From NCBI GenBank assembly GCA_038496675.1, contig CM076658.1, forward strand, positions 11,077,378 to 11,141,377: a stretch of 64,000 nucleotides of DNA. The letters are read 5' to 3'. Shown here piece after piece: positions 31,972 to 45,935 of the stretch. The number at the start of each line of letters is the position of its first letter. Within the stretch, counting starts at the first letter, position 1. A program made the position numbers and the translations under genes. A model generated the notes under the pieces. It saw only the letters and a program-made list of their open reading frames with translations, had not been told where the DNA came from and did not search any database. This stretch comes from Rachycentron canadum. Its lineage: Eukaryota; Chordata; Actinopteri; Carangiformes; Rachycentridae.

Positions 31972-32200
31972 CTACAATGTCAGAAAAAAGTGGTTCAGTC
32001 CAGATTAAATCTGATGTCTTTCCATGTCTTGTTCTGTCTAACCATCGGCCTTGAGACCTGATATTCACTTTACAATCATATAAAACAGACAAAAGGAACT
32101 CCAGAATGATTGCAGGTTTTGCTTGAGGAAGAACTACTTAAACTATTTATTTGATAAAATAGATTTTTTTTTGTCAATTTACGAGTTGATTTCAGCTCTA
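31972..32200 (-). mobile_element. Same teleost element, reverse copy
   Basis: Reads as the reverse complement of the neighbour at 31654-31968: it ends TTTCAGCTCTAAAG, preceded by a TTTTGCTTGAGGAAGAACTA block and ATATAAAACAGACAAAAGG. The two copies face each other only a few bases apart, so one element inserted into or beside another, or the pair arose by inverted duplication. Confidence 0.65.
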
Positions 32201-33679
32201 AAGTGTTAGGTGTGTAATGTTACCATAATCTTTCAGAGAAACATAGCTTTGGCAGTTTTAAGTATTATTTGAGTATGTCAGTGTTTTGCTGATGCAGACT
32301 TAGTACTTACAGATTAAAGGCATAGAGAGCAGTAAAAATGCAGGGAAGCTTTTGCTGAGCTGCAAAACAAACAACTTTACACTACCGCATGAGAGTAATA
32401 AAGGTGCAGCTAGAGTAGTGTGAATGAAGTGTGCCCCATTGCTTTTCTTGGGTTGGAAGCCAAGGTTAATCAACACTAGGCAAAAGTTGCCTCTGTAGGA
32501 GAAACAAACAAGGGAGCAGTGTGGAAGATGAAGATCCTGGCTTGTGGTATCTCAAAGGAGCTCAGCCTCCAAGTCAATTCTGTGGTGTGCAGTGTCACGA
32601 GAACAGCGACAAAGATTATTTCATGCCCCCCTTCACAGTATTATAGCTATCAGCCTGGCTGTTTGTTCAGTACTCTTGAACTGTTACGACTCTGCACACA
32701 TCAGACTTTGAGCAGTTTCTGCTTCACAAGAACTGAACCAGAGGTTTGGAGTTAGGACATGTGCAGCATCATTGAGACAGCACGGCAGTATGATGGAGAG
32801 GGGGGCAACTGATACAGCCGGAGTTGTCAGTGTTCCCCTGTTGTTCCAAACATGGCAAGTCCTGCAGAAACTTGTGATAATGATGCTGACGAGGTTTCAT
32901 CATCTGCCGAGCAACAGCGATATGATCAGAAGCAACTGAGCAACAAAGATATAACACAGACATGTCAGTCTTTCTTTCTCTTTCCCTCTCGCTTTGTTAC
33001 TTTCTTTCTGTGTCTCTTCCTGTCTTTTTACTTCTTCCTGCAACTCCCTGATCAGCCTGTCAGCACTGCTGAGTCCTTGTTCGTTGAGCAAGTCGTACTC
33101 AGATAGTCAATGAAACTTTGTGTCTGTGAGCCAGTTAAGTACTCAAAGTCCCACTCATCTGTCAGACACAGCAGTTACGCTCTGCCTTCTGATAATAGGC
33201 TGCAGGAGGATCTACTGGCATAACACTAGATGTCTTTTCTCCTGTTCAGGGGTAATTCATTGTGAAAAATATGATGTCTATTGGGCAGGTAGAGTAGTAC
33301 AAATATTTGGACGTACATTTGGACCCAAGCAACTGTTGAACAAGCCTGGTTGATAATATTTGCTCAGAAATGAAATTGTGCTTTTCCTTTATTCTGTGAG
33401 TGGTTTATTGAACTGGAAACACAGCAGATATTTGGTTATTAACTGATATTGATGTAACTAGCAAAGTGTGCAGCACTGCTGTAGCATCTTATATTAAGGA
33501 TATATCAAATTTCAGGTGGGGGCCTTTGAATATATGTAGAACAAAATACACTTTTACTGATGTAAGTCAAAGTAGAGAAACAAAGAAAAAGAATACTTGT
33601 AGGAAGAAATGTATGAGAAATGCAATATTTTGGTTTATGACCAAATACCTGCGAAACTAATGGCATTCATTGGTTTTAA
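32201..33679. other. hs6st3 intron 1, segment without recognised genes
   Basis: AT-rich; open frames up to 84 codons on either strand match nothing known to me. Confidence 0.55.
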
Positions 33680-34156
33680 TAAGATATCACATCATCCCAA
33701 TCCTCACTTCCCTTCACTGGCTTTCCATCCATTTTAGAATTGATTTTAAGATTTTACTAACAGAATTATTAAGCCCAGCCTCAGATCCTCAGGCAAATCC
33801 CTTCTTGGCTGTTGCAAAGTCAAGGCTTAAATCTAGAGGTGGCCAAGCATCAGGGCCCCTCGACTCTGGAACAACCTGCCTGGGGAGGTAAGACAAACAC
33901 GTTTTATAGACTTACTTTTATGTGATGTCATCTTTTTACAATGTTATTTTTTTAGCTCCTTTATTGTTTTTACTGTGTTTACATGTGTGTGCGTGTGTAT
34001 GCTTGGTATCAGCTGCCTGTAATTATATTGAAGTATAATATTAGTTTTCTCTCTGTAACTCCATCTTATTTCTGTCCTTCTCTGATTCTTTCATCAAATC
34101 ACTTTGTAAAGTCTGCTTTTAAAGGTGCTATATAAATTATTATTATTATTATTTTT
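33680..34156 (+). mobile_element. 3' end of an L2-type LINE, 5' truncated
   Basis: Translated fragments LHWLSIHFRIDFKILL and FLAVAKSRLKSRGG match the C-terminal end of the reverse transcriptase of L2-like (Maui-type) LINEs, where the usual order is LHWLP..RI.FKILL, AVP.SRLK..G, LWNSLP. Then comes a 3' UTR ending in CACTTTGTAAAGTCTGCTTT, GGTGCTATATAAATTATTAT and an ATT repeat tail at 34136-34155, all typical of that family. An internal deletion and stops show it is dead. Confidence 0.8.
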
Positions 34157-36549
34157 ATTCTCATGGTTTGGATTGATTCTTTGGATTGACAAGAAATTCT
34201 CCTGGTTAAATCATCAATTCAAGAGATTAAAAACTTCAAAATTGTGCAATTTATTTTTTATTTTCATCGAGGTTTAAATACAGCTTTTCATTTAACTCGC
34301 AGACCTCCATGCCATTGATGCTATTGCTGCCTTTTGCCATTGAAATGGTTTAGGTTACATGTCTTGGATGCTTTTTGAGGCTCATCCTGTAATCTGAGCC
34401 GATCGGACTGCAACAAAAGCCAAAGGAGCTGTGGGGCTGTCAACCCCCGGGCCTGGCTGCTGTCTCCCACTAGACCGTATTGTAACACCATGACATGAAG
34501 AAGATAAATTGTGGATTTTATCAGGTTAAGATCCGGGGCCACACTAGTGCTCCTTTGCTCTGTAGGTGATCAGGGAAGTTGAATAGCTCTGCTCTTCAGA
34601 GATGCCTCAAGCTGATAGCTATGAAGGCTATTGAGCACTGAGCAACAGTAGCTATCAAATTCTGCAATGCAAGAATGAGCCCTTGCTACATTTGTCTGAT
34701 AACGACGGTCAGAAACTCATATCTCTCCAGTTGTTCTCCGTGGATGCCAACCATGCACAGCTGAGCAGGAGACAGGAGGGAGATCTGACACCAGCATATC
34801 TCATCTCTCAAACAGTATGAGCCTTGAGAGGGAGTTTTGCCTGACCCTGTCAGAGCCCACGACATACTCTACAGCTCCACTATACTAACAAGCATCTGAA
34901 GCCCTCAAAACAAAATGGGATCCATTTGGAGCTGGTGTGTTCCACGTTGAAGGTGTCAGACATCTGCTGAGCGTCCCAGCACATTCAGCCTTTTTCACTT
35001 TTATTGTTTGTTGTATGTGAGATGACAATTGTGAGACGATTTGCAGGCAAATAAAAAATCTAATTCAGGGAATTTGGACCCAGAGATATGATAGACTAAT
35101 GCGGGACATGCTGGCTGCAGACTGAGCTTGTGGACTAATAGAACTTTGCAGTGTCCATCTGTGGGTCCATCTGGTGAAATGTGAAGGGAACGCATCTAGG
35201 CCGTGTAATTGAGGACACAGAACCGAAAATCAAGATTATGCACACGACATGACCCAACGTGAGATAACACAGAAAGACACACAGTAGAAGAGCTAAGATG
35301 GAAGCATGACAGAAGCTGGGCTTTGTGATCATGTGTTATGTGAATTTGTTGATGGGTGGAAGTCTTTGAACACGTGTGTGTGTGTCTAGTTAAAGGTTAA
35401 ATGCCTGGCTAACTAGCTACAGAGTAGAAGCCCAACATCTCCCAACTCTATTTCTGTGGATGAAATGTCATTATTGATTGGACGATTGCGGAGAAGCCTC
35501 ACTGTTTTTGAGGTATGACCTTTCTTATAGTGTTGCATGATGAGATCGATTATAGCTATACACATTATATCCATGAAGCACACCGTTTATTTTCCTGCTT
35601 TGGTATTGATCTTGTACCATTTCGAGTAGTGAAATAAACCAGTATAAGGATTTTTATCTGTGAGACATTACATGGATCGATAAAAAGGATCTTACAATAT
35701 TATATTTCATTTCAAACCAGACATTTCAGGATACCTTTTTTTTTTTAATCTTTTGTGAAATGGCGACTTAGCTTTGCACAGGAGAACATTTTTGTTTGCC
35801 TCAGTTGATAACAATAAAATGTGCCAATTAGAGCAGTCCCTGTGAGTCCTGGGAAAAGGTCATTTTGACAGTTTCATATTTTCACTGAATGCCCCTCGCA
35901 CAGTGTGGAGCACAAGCTGGAGAACAAATCTTCGCACAGCAAGGGCGAAACATAATGAAATCCGAGCTCAGTCCAAGGGCACGAACTGATGGTTGTCAGT
36001 ATCACACGACGCTGCACTGATAGCAACATGAGCAGCAGATTATATTTGTTAGATCTGTGTGTGAACATGTGTCAAATTAATGGTGTAATTGAAGGTTGTT
36101 TCACTTCTAACACAGACACGAGGGCAAAGCAAGACAACAAGTGTCCAGCAAGTAGTTAAGATGAGTTACACATTTTTTGCACCAGGAAATAAACAATCTC
36201 TGACATATGGGCCTGTGTGTCCTGTTGCAGCCTTTTTTCTTTTTTTTTTAAATAAATTGATTCTTGATGTATCGGCCAATAATAGCTTACTGAAAATATA
36301 TTTGCATCAGTGTATATGTCAAACACCTATAAAACCTAAAGCTATAAAATTTGTATCTCTGTTACTGTGCATGTTTATGTTTATAATCATTTATAAAAAA
36401 TAGTAAATTAGTAAATGGATTCTTTTCAACTATAAATATGCTGATATTGATTTGAAATTGTGTTGATAAATGATCAAACTCTAAATGACATATTCGAGTC
36501 GTGAGTCATATGGTGACCAAAACCCTGCTCAACATCACGATGTCAGTAG
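34157..36549. other. hs6st3 intron 1, segment without recognised genes
   Basis: No repeat or gene recognised. The stretch 34320-34560 is less AT-rich than its surroundings. Confidence 0.55.
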
Positions 36550-36786
36550 GCAACGTTGGGTTTTTATGTCAACCTGATTATTATTTCCAACTAAAATTTA
36601 ATTGAATCTGTCCAATGTTAACATTGTTAGAGCCATCTGATGTTACAATGACCGGTTCATCTTCTTGGTAACACAAATGTCTGCACCAGATTTCATAACA
36701 ATACATCAAATAGTTGTCAAGATATTTCAGTCTTGGTTTAACTGGTGGACCAACTGACTGACAGACAGACAACCACTGCCATCCCT
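36550..36786 (+). repeat. Old teleost interspersed repeat, copy 1
   Basis: Contains CACAAATGTCTGCACCAGAT, TTTCATAACAATACATCAAA, TAGTTGTCAAGATATTTCAG, TCTTGGTTTAACTGGTGGAC and CCACTGCCATCCCTT in the order seen in a common fish repeat (typical words: AATTTCATGGCAATCCATCC, AATAGTTGTTGAGATATTTC, AGTCTGGACCAAAGTGGTGG). Class not known to me; no coding capacity. Confidence 0.6.
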
Positions 36787-39700
36787 TAATACACAACAGC
36801 TGTTAAACATGTTAAACCTGTGCCGGAAACACAGTGTACATAAAAACAGGATTTAAAATTTTGATTTCTTATAAAGTCTTCACCACAGGCTTATGAGGAC
36901 CACATGTGACTATATCCTTACTAATGCTGTCACCTTGTCCTGCTCACAGTCCCACTGTCAACTACTTTATTGAAATGTAAGTTGTAGGGCAGGAACTCTT
37001 TTCACTCCCCCATGGAAATAATTTTTTTATTTGACAGTTTTTTATTATATTTCATGTTCTCCTTTGTCAAAAACAAAAGCATTGTTCTTGCGCATAAAAA
37101 GAGCTGAAGCGACATTAAAATATTGACACAAACCTGACCCAGAATACAGATATCTAACAATATTTTATAAATACTGAATTTATTTTAAAATTTCTTAAGC
37201 TGAAATGGTTTTAATTAAAGACCCAGAATCTGTTTAGAAGTTTAGACGCATCCAGTGAATAGAGTGTAATTGATGTGAAACTTATTTAGCAGGTTCCAAT
37301 TACCACAATTGTTTATTACTCAACCTTTTGGCATAAAAACTCATGAGGTTTAATATCAGTATTTGTGCTTTCTGTTGCTGTGGTGATAAAAAAATGTACT
37401 AGCAATAACACATTCACAGCAAGTCACTGACACCTTCAAGTAAACTAAGGCTCCATTGATATCCAGCAAACGTTTTGCAGCGCTCAGACATACTAACATT
37501 GTACTGCGTGTTGATCCTGACACCAGATTCCAGCTTCACAATCCTTTAGAGAGGATGGCAGACATTCAGATTGCAAGTGTGGCTGCACAGAGGGAAGACG
37601 AACTGCAGCCTCTTTGAAAGAGCATCTCTAATTAATTGAGTGGGAATAATGGCTCAGCAGGACCCAGACACAACATTTTATATATTTTATAACTGGCGTC
37701 AGAAAAATCAGACTAGCTTCTATCTCACCTCCCTCCTGCATTTATATTACATCAAAGTTTATACAGACAAATACCAGATTAAATATTCATGAAAATATGT
37801 TGATGTAATGCATCTAGTCAAACTAATGAGGAGCAGAAAAATGAAAACTATGCTTTTTCATAATTCGTCCTATGCAGCAGACAAGCTTTATAAAGGTGTT
37901 ACACAAAGTATAAATAATGTTCATATTCGAGATGCAGCTAATTCCATAAAAGGTCAGAGATTCAACCAGAAATAATTTGTGTCATTAAAAGTGTTTCCTC
38001 ATTAATCAAATAAAATGAATAGAATCTGCTATCTGTAACATCTTCAGAAGTTGGCTGTGCTTCACAAATTAAATCTGTTGGAGACTGTAAGCAAACACTC
38101 TCTCCAGGGTTTTTTTTTTATGTTTTCTTTGAACCCTCTTCTTGACTTAGGAAAAAAACTGCAATATCCTCCACACAACAAAATAAATAAGTCATATAAA
38201 ATGAACAAATAAGTAAATATTCTGAATAAGGAAACAGTATTAAATTAGTATGTCTTGTTTCAATCAGCTGTAATAGGTCTTTTTTTGTAATAAGGATGCA
38301 TCACATGTGAAAACTGTGTGACAAGGAAAGGTGTCGCTCGCCGTGACAAACCTAATTATCACCTGAATCTGCAGCTCCCCTCTGCTTCACAGAGCTTTGC
38401 TGTGAGTTTCAGTTCATTGTTATCATTTCTTCTTCACTTTACTGTTTTGGTTTACTCTTGATACTCTCATAGCGTCAAACAGTAGCAGCAGCGGCTTTTT
38501 GCAACAACAAGGGGAAATAAAAACCTCATTGTAAACTGCTTGCTCAATTCCAAATAAAGTTAATTAAGTTAGTGACTAGCTGGTAAACATAGTGCAGTGT
38601 TTATCAACTTAAGAACCAGATGTGTCTCTCAGGAGGTGGTGGAGACCAAAAATGGACCTAAAACAGTGATATTGGACTCACATTTACCAGGTGGCTAGAT
38701 ATATGAATTAAAAAGAATTAATATGTGGGTCATTGATGCTGGATGTGTAAATGACCAACAGTTTGCTATTAATCGAAAGGTGATAAGTCAGTGTGAAGTT
38801 CACAATTGTTTTCGCTGGCCAAAATATCTGTCATTGGTTAATCATGTACCCCGTTTTAAACCTGAATATCTCATTAGCATACATTTCTGCCACTATAAAC
38901 TTTAATATGACCCTGATTCTGAGCCAAATTGTCTTCTGTTTATAAACTATGGCAAATCTAAAAGTTGTCTTGTGTTTAGTGTAACTAATTTGCGAAGGAA
39001 TGCTAAAATAAGGCTAAAATAATTTAGGATGAAGAAAAATAAGAGCCCCTCTCCCGCATTGCCAAAAATGTCAGATTATCATTCAGCCAAAATAAAATAA
39101 AATAAAATAAAAACCAACTCCTTTTTTTTTTTTGATCCCTTCCCTTAATAATGTCCATACAATTGCTTTTATGATAGAAAATAATCCACAGTTTTTCCTC
39201 TGATGTGATTGAAGTTGAATATCGTTCTGCAGCTCAGTGGTGCTCTAGTGACAATGTAAGTTGCAGCTGCTATATCACGTAAGGACAGGTATGAGAATCT
39301 GAAGCCCAGCTGCTGCTCGCAGCCATGTCTGTGGTTCTGAGAAAAGTTTAATACTAGGCTGAAAGTGTTGAGTCAGAAAATTATAGCACAAAATAGGGAC
39401 AAATCTCTGGGTTGTGATTATCCTGGCCATTAATCTGTCTTTTGTTTGTATTGTATTTGTGTGCTTTGCACTGTTGCTCACTCTGCTCCCATGCAGAGTG
39501 TTTTGGGCTCTCTAGTGGGACCAGTGGACCACATCCAGTCTGCTGAACATAGGCAGGGGTTATTTTTTCAGCTCTCTCCCAGAGTAGACATGATAGGGTC
39601 CCTGCAGGTCAAAAGAAACCAAAACTAATTTTTTCAACTTTCACAAACAAGAAGCCAAAACAGCAGGACAGTTCCGTCAATAGCTAATAAAAATGGCCGA

Positions 39701-42700
39701 GCTTAGAAATATTGAACACAGAATTGCAGCATCAGTAATACATAACAATTTCTTTTGTACTATATTTGGTGAATGTGTTTTATTTTTGCTCAGATCCCTG
39801 GCTCTGAGGCACAATTTTTTTTCTCTACTGTGTTGCAGAGCTTGTAGGCCAAGCTGGTGAAATCCTCTACACACAGCTCTCCCCAGACCCAATCAGCACT
39901 GGTCTCCTCCACAGTGGAAGGGGGGTCATGGCAGCAGCATATCAGCGATGGGCATTTGATATTGCCTCTGCAGAAAAGAGTCACATAATCCAGTTTGTGG
40001 CCAAAAAAAGAATAAAAATGTTAATTCAACTGCGGCCGAATAATCCCCTGAAATAACAAGCTTAAAAGCTAAAACCCTCCATAATTTTATCTGGAATCTT
40101 CCATACACTGACACCACAATGACATCAAAGCAGGACAGGAAATGCATGGCTAACAAATCAATAGACAGAGGAGTCGCATTAAGGCTTAATTCGTGGCAAA
40201 GTGGAGCTTTAGGAAAGCTGTGGGGTTCAGCTGATGCAGAGAAAGACTGAATCAGAGATATCCAGCCTGCTGTGCCACTCATCTCTTTGGGGTCTTGGGT
40301 TTAAAGCTGTATGTCGTAGCAAAAAGTAGTTTTAGAACTGGTACTGTTTCCTTTCCCCGTTATGGAGCAACTGTTAGTAGCAGGAGACGGTATAGTGAAG
40401 AAGAAAATGTAAATTGATGGGGCCACATCTATTTTGATTCCCCTGGTCAAATTGTCAAATTCAAGATAGAAAAACAAATTAGGTTTATATAAACAGATTT
40501 TCCCATCAGTCTCAGTTGTACTTTATGCTAATTATTAATTGTTAAGATGCGTACAAAGTGCACAGCATTAACACCAGACACCTGGTTTTGCATCTTTAGT
40601 CTCCTGTGGTTAGATTTAGTAAACAAAAGCAGAGGTTTGGGGCAAGATTCGATAGTTTCAATAATTCATGTTTTTGCTGAGGTCAAGGTTTAGTTTCAGA
40701 GGAGAGACTTGTTTCCAGAAATGCTCCCAGGATTTTTCTGATGATAGTGGTATTTTTACTTTTGAATGTGTCAGTGTTCGTATGGAGATATCAGCACTAC
40801 ACTGAGAGAGGTGTCAAACAGAGCAGCATGGTCTCCATGTGGTAATTAGCAATGGAGAGCTGTAACCCAGCCTAGCTCAAGGACACTGCACTCACAGTGA
40901 AACCAGCTCTCCTCTCCACCTTTACACCTCCTGTGCTCTCCCTGAATATTGCCTGTGAGACACTATTGTGAAATGGAGCTTCATTCTTTGATTTTTATCT
41001 GAATGCTTCATCAGTCCATATTGGATCTGTCTCCATGTAGGCACTGCAGCACAGAGGAAATAAGTGATACATTACTGTCGGTCATTTCATCCCTCTCTAC
41101 AATCCTCCCTGAATCCCATTTTGCTTTATATACATATTCAAAGCACATGCAGACATGGCTTTTGGGGATGAACACAGAAAAATGGAAGAAATTAATGCAC
41201 TCTCATGAATCTGGTGACAATTTTTCTCTCACATACGTTAAAAGGGGATCCATCTGAATTTGTCTCATTTTGCATCAGGTCCTCAGAGGAATGGCCTAAT
41301 AGGACTGAGCACTCGGCTCTTTGAACCCGCACATAGTCTGAGGAGAAGATGAGGCATGAGGAGATGGATTAGCTGAATGTTCAGTGGTACTAGCACTAAA
41401 CCACGGCTGGAAGGGACCTCACATCCTCACACAGACGGCAGTGGTACACAGCACAATTAGTAATTGGCTGAGGAGCCTAGATATATGGCAAAGGCAGGCT
41501 GAGGTGAAAAGAGAGGCAAAGATGGTAATAAGTCAGAGCTATTATTCTAATCTCCTCTGGTGCTATGAAGTTAGCTTGTACAAAGTCAAACTGAATAAGT
41601 CAACATGTTAGCTGAGCTAATGCATGTATTATATGTACTTTATTTTGTCAAACAAAAATATTCTCCTTTTTTTGTCTCCAAGAGGTTTAGTTGAATACAA
41701 CTGTTCGATGCATTGTGAGAAACACAAAACCCACTTTGAGAACAGGCAACATAAACACTGAAACTGCATTTCAGCCAATGCAGCCTTCAATTTATATTGT
41801 TTACATGGGATTATTCATGCAATCTTCAAAAATAACATAGTTGTGAAAAGGCTGTAGCTGTCAATCTTTTTGAAGAATGAACTTTCAAGATCAGTTTAGA
41901 AATAAAAAAATTGCTGCAAAAAACTTGAATTTTAATGATTTCCAGTTTTCGTCATTTAATCTGGAAAACAACTATAATAGGTGAATATTTTTTTTGCTCC
42001 CACTGTTCTCAGTCTTGTTCTTAATGAAAGAAATCTGTTCCTGCTATATTATACAAGAATATGCACAGGGCTCCATAATCAGGATGAACCCACATGTGAA
42101 CACACACAGATGGTTGGTGTTAGTGTATATCACAAAATGGAAACAAAGAGAGAGTGAGAGAGAAACTAGAGCTGTGAATTATTGGGGTGTGTGAGTATGA
42201 GGATGGAAAAATCGATGGAGGGCAACAGCTTCCAAATTTGGTTGTAGCATTCTATCAGAAAATCTGGTGTTTCATCACACAGTAGTGCAATGCATTCAGG
42301 AGACACTCATCCAGGAAAATCAAATAACTATCTTACACCGCTCTCCATTCACGTAAGTGAGGAAATTTATGGGAACAATGTGGTGATGCAAGATTTACAA
42401 ACTCAAATCTCACATAACAAAGTTAGGTTTTTGGCCTCCGTAGACTCTCCCACCTTACATTCACACAGCTGTACATCACAGCTGCAGAATTTTTCCACCC
42501 TGCTCCCATTTACTCGGCATGCCGCTGCTAACGCACCCGGGGTGTCTCTTTACATGTGACTTCACACTGTTTAAACAGTCAAACGGTTTGTCCCTCTGTA
42601 TATTTTCATGCAGTCAATGAGCTGACACAGCAGGAATTCATTTTTCTTCATTGTGATAGAGCTAGAGAGCGCTGTCTGCAGAAGACTCCGTTTGAAAAAT

Positions 42701-45477
42701 GCGCTCAGTGTCTGCACTTGTGTTTTTCTATGTCCCAGTTCTGTGAAAAGCAAAGAGAACTGTGTGAAAATAATCAGACAATGAAGTAAATGCAATAAAG
42801 CATCTGAACAGCTGAACCTAATTAATTTCCCTCTTTGTAATTTCCTCCTCTGAATTGCTTTGCACAACGTATCCTTATTCAAGGATACTGTAGCATTCAT
42901 AGTGGCCAAGTAATACTAGCCACTACCCAGTAAACAAATTCACTGCTGGATTAGTGCCCCCTGTTGAGTTCAAGGATTAAACCAGCAGCAATGTAAGTGG
43001 TCAGCCTCACGACTTCCATATCAAACAAGTGCCAGTTCATTTATACTGTAGATCAGCAGTGAGAAAATGAAGCAACCCCAAAGAGCAGAAAGAATCCAGC
43101 CATAATTAAGCTGTTTGTTGTGTAATGATGTATTTGAGCAGAGGGAAAAAATATCCTTGAACATGACTTGAGGTAAAAAGATGGAATTTAAAACGTTATA
43201 TACGGGCATTTAATATGCATTCTGTCATTCATCATACCTCATCAGTCTCCCCGCAATGCAATAAAGACAGAACAATCCTCATTTCATTGTGATCAGCCTG
43301 AATTATTGACAGCAGTTATTTGTATCAGGATTCTGCTTTCTGAATCCAGCGTCAGGGAAATGTGCTGTGACAGACAGCTCACATCTCTTGTTAACTGACA
43401 GAGCAGCAGGGCTATATTTGTAACATCAATAACCATTACAGTGCAGTATCAATTAACTTTGATGCTGGGATGTAGTGGAAAATCTTATACCCATGTTGCA
43501 CTCGCAGTCTTATTTCTCTATACCTGCTGTAATATATTTTGATGGCATGCATGAGTTTTAGTCATTTCTTAAAAGATGCAACACAAGTTTTTTTGTATGA
43601 TACTGATTTTAAACAAGTTAATACAGGCATATTTCTGTTCAATCAAGCTTTAAACTGCATCTGTCATCTTATGCACAGTTGTAGTCTAGTCATGAAATAA
43701 CATTGGCTGCACTCAGCACTAACAGTTTTTTGTGAGTGCTTCCTCTCTGACATACAGTACACTATGTGCACTAAGACCAGTGCGTCAATATGCTGTTCAA
43801 AGTCTCAAGCACAGAGCAGTTTGATAGGTTTTCCACTCCTGTGCTGTGGCCATATCCTCCTTCACCCTGACCTGAGTTGACAGCCCTAAAAAAAAAATAG
43901 AAAAAAAAGAAAAACCAGCAGGATCAAGAGGTCTTAACCTTGGCTTTTTTTCGTTGTTGTGATAGTAGAGTCACCCCAATGATGAGGAGATAAACCAAGT
44001 ACAAACTTCCCTGCTGGGTTTTTTAGCCTGAAACGAGCATCAACTCCCCGAACATAATAAAAGATTATTAACACTTCAGAATACAATTCACACATTTGTT
44101 AGTCGGCCCACTTACTGAAGAATGAGTGAACAAAGTCCCTCATTTACTTTTTTAGCCAACAAGTAAATTGATCAGAAATCAGGGATCTGGATCTGCACAG
44201 TCTCCTGCTTTAATCTATTTCTCACAGGAAGCCAATAGTTATCTTCTGCAGTTCTTATAAGGAATGACGACCATTTAATTCTCCAATTTGTTAAAAACTG
44301 CCTACGTTGTTTGTGAGTCTCATATATTTATCTCGTGTTATCTGCATTGAAAGCATCTGTTCACACAGAAAAAATATATATATATCACTTGTGTTGTTTG
44401 GCCATGAAGATTTTGGTTTTGGTTTTGAGAAATCTGTCAGTTTGTTTGTTTGTTTTGTTTTGTTTTCTTACCTGCACCTTAACACAATAGACACAACATT
44501 ATGCAAATTAACCAGAGTAATGCAGAGCCTGTTTTAGGAAAGATACTTTAAAGTTAGAAAATATGATTGCATTTGATTCTAAAAAAAAAAAGCCCATATT
44601 TACAAATATAAATGACAATACTCTGATTTACTCCTTTCATTTACTCTCATCTGACAATGGATGCTCATATTTGAAGAGATCTTGTGGATTCATGATAGCG
44701 TTCAACACAGCTACAACCTGCTCCTCTTGCATTAGCTGATGAAGGCATTTTCCTGGTACAGACTCATAATAACACCTGGGATCTTGATGATAACAAGTAA
44801 GAATTGACTTTGGCATATATTGATTTCAGAGGTTTCATTTCACAATTGCAGTGTTTTGAAAAAGCTCCGTGAGTGAGAAATGGATAGAGAAGCCATGTAA
44901 AGCCCTGATAACACTTTTCTTATGATCAATATACTTCCATTTACAAAACAAGAGACCGGTGGCACAGTTAATTTCATCATGCAAATCCCATCTTAAGTTG
45001 TCAGACAACACGACTAAATCTAAAGCTCTGTGGTTACTATACCTGAAAAAGTATACCCAAGGTTTACAAATAGGATTGCTTATGTGTTACCCATGACCAA
45101 AAAGAAATTGTTTGAAAATACTATTAGTGAATTGGTAATACAGATCATTATGACTGTGTTGATTCATGCAATATTAATTATATACCAAAGCCAGCAAACA
45201 GAAAGCGGGCAGAGGTACAAAGTCTAGCTGGGAACTAAAGCTGTTATTTATTTAAGAGCAGTTTCAACTCTCTGAAACCGTCCTTTTCATTTGTAATGAT
45301 CGACTCTTCCCACCATAAATGAAACAAGCAACACTGTAAGGAACAAGACTCATTAAAGATGCAGAAATGTCCCCAGGCCAAACTATTCTTCTCTTTGCTA
45401 TAGTTTAAAGACAAATACAAGCCCACTCAAATATTACTGAAGATGACTTTTAAAATACTTTGTTCTTGTGTGTTGAT
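36787..45477. other. hs6st3 intron 1, segment without recognised genes
   Basis: AT-rich with a few simple repeats, such as AAAAT units at 39089-39113. Open frames up to 118 codons (minus strand, 39926-40282) and 112 codons (minus strand, 42571-42909) match nothing I know and have no splice context. Confidence 0.55.
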
Positions 45478-45935
45478 CCAGTGTTCTCTGTAACCAAGCA
45501 GCCTTAATGTCACCATGCTAATGCTCACAGGGAGAACACTCAGCAGGTAGGCTACGTTTACCATGTTGGCCATCTTAGATTTGCATGTTATTTAAATATA
45601 AAATACAGCGGAGGCTGATGGGAACATCACTTCACAGGTTGTTAAATTTGAGCTGATGGTCACACTAGATGGAAAAATCAGAGCATCACCAAAATCATTA
45701 ACGTTCATCCTGTGGGGGGGCATGAATATCTGTAAAAGGCGTCATGAAAATCCATCCAATAGGTGTTGAGACAAAGTTTCTTAAATGTCAATGTCATGGT
45801 GGCTCTGTAGAAAACATGAAGGGATCACCAAAGTCATTGGCATTCATCGTCTGTGCTCTGTGCCAAATTTCATGCCAATCTGTCCAGTAGCGGTTTGACC
45901 TATTTAAATCTGGACAAAACCGATCGATATGCCGC
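45478..45935 (+). repeat. Old teleost interspersed repeat, copy 2 (longest)
   Basis: Runs from CACCATGCTAATGCTCACAG through TTTACCATGTTGGCCATCTT, CAGCGGAGGCTGATGGGAAC, GAGCATCACCAAAATCATTA, a first GTCATGAAAATCCATCCAAT block, and a second GTGCCAAATTTCATGCCAAT block. It matches the same fish repeat as the copy at 36550, including that family's internal duplication of the 'rate-of-insertion' block (ATCACCAAAGT / ATTTCATG / CCATCCAATAG). Confidence 0.7.

Noticed and set aside
39926..40282. A 118-codon minus-strand frame in the intron.
   Set aside because: No recognisable domain, no splice context, low-complexity Phe run; likely chance.
42571..42909. A 112-codon minus-strand frame in the intron.
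   Set aside because: No recognisable domain and overlapped by an equally long plus-strand frame; likely chance.
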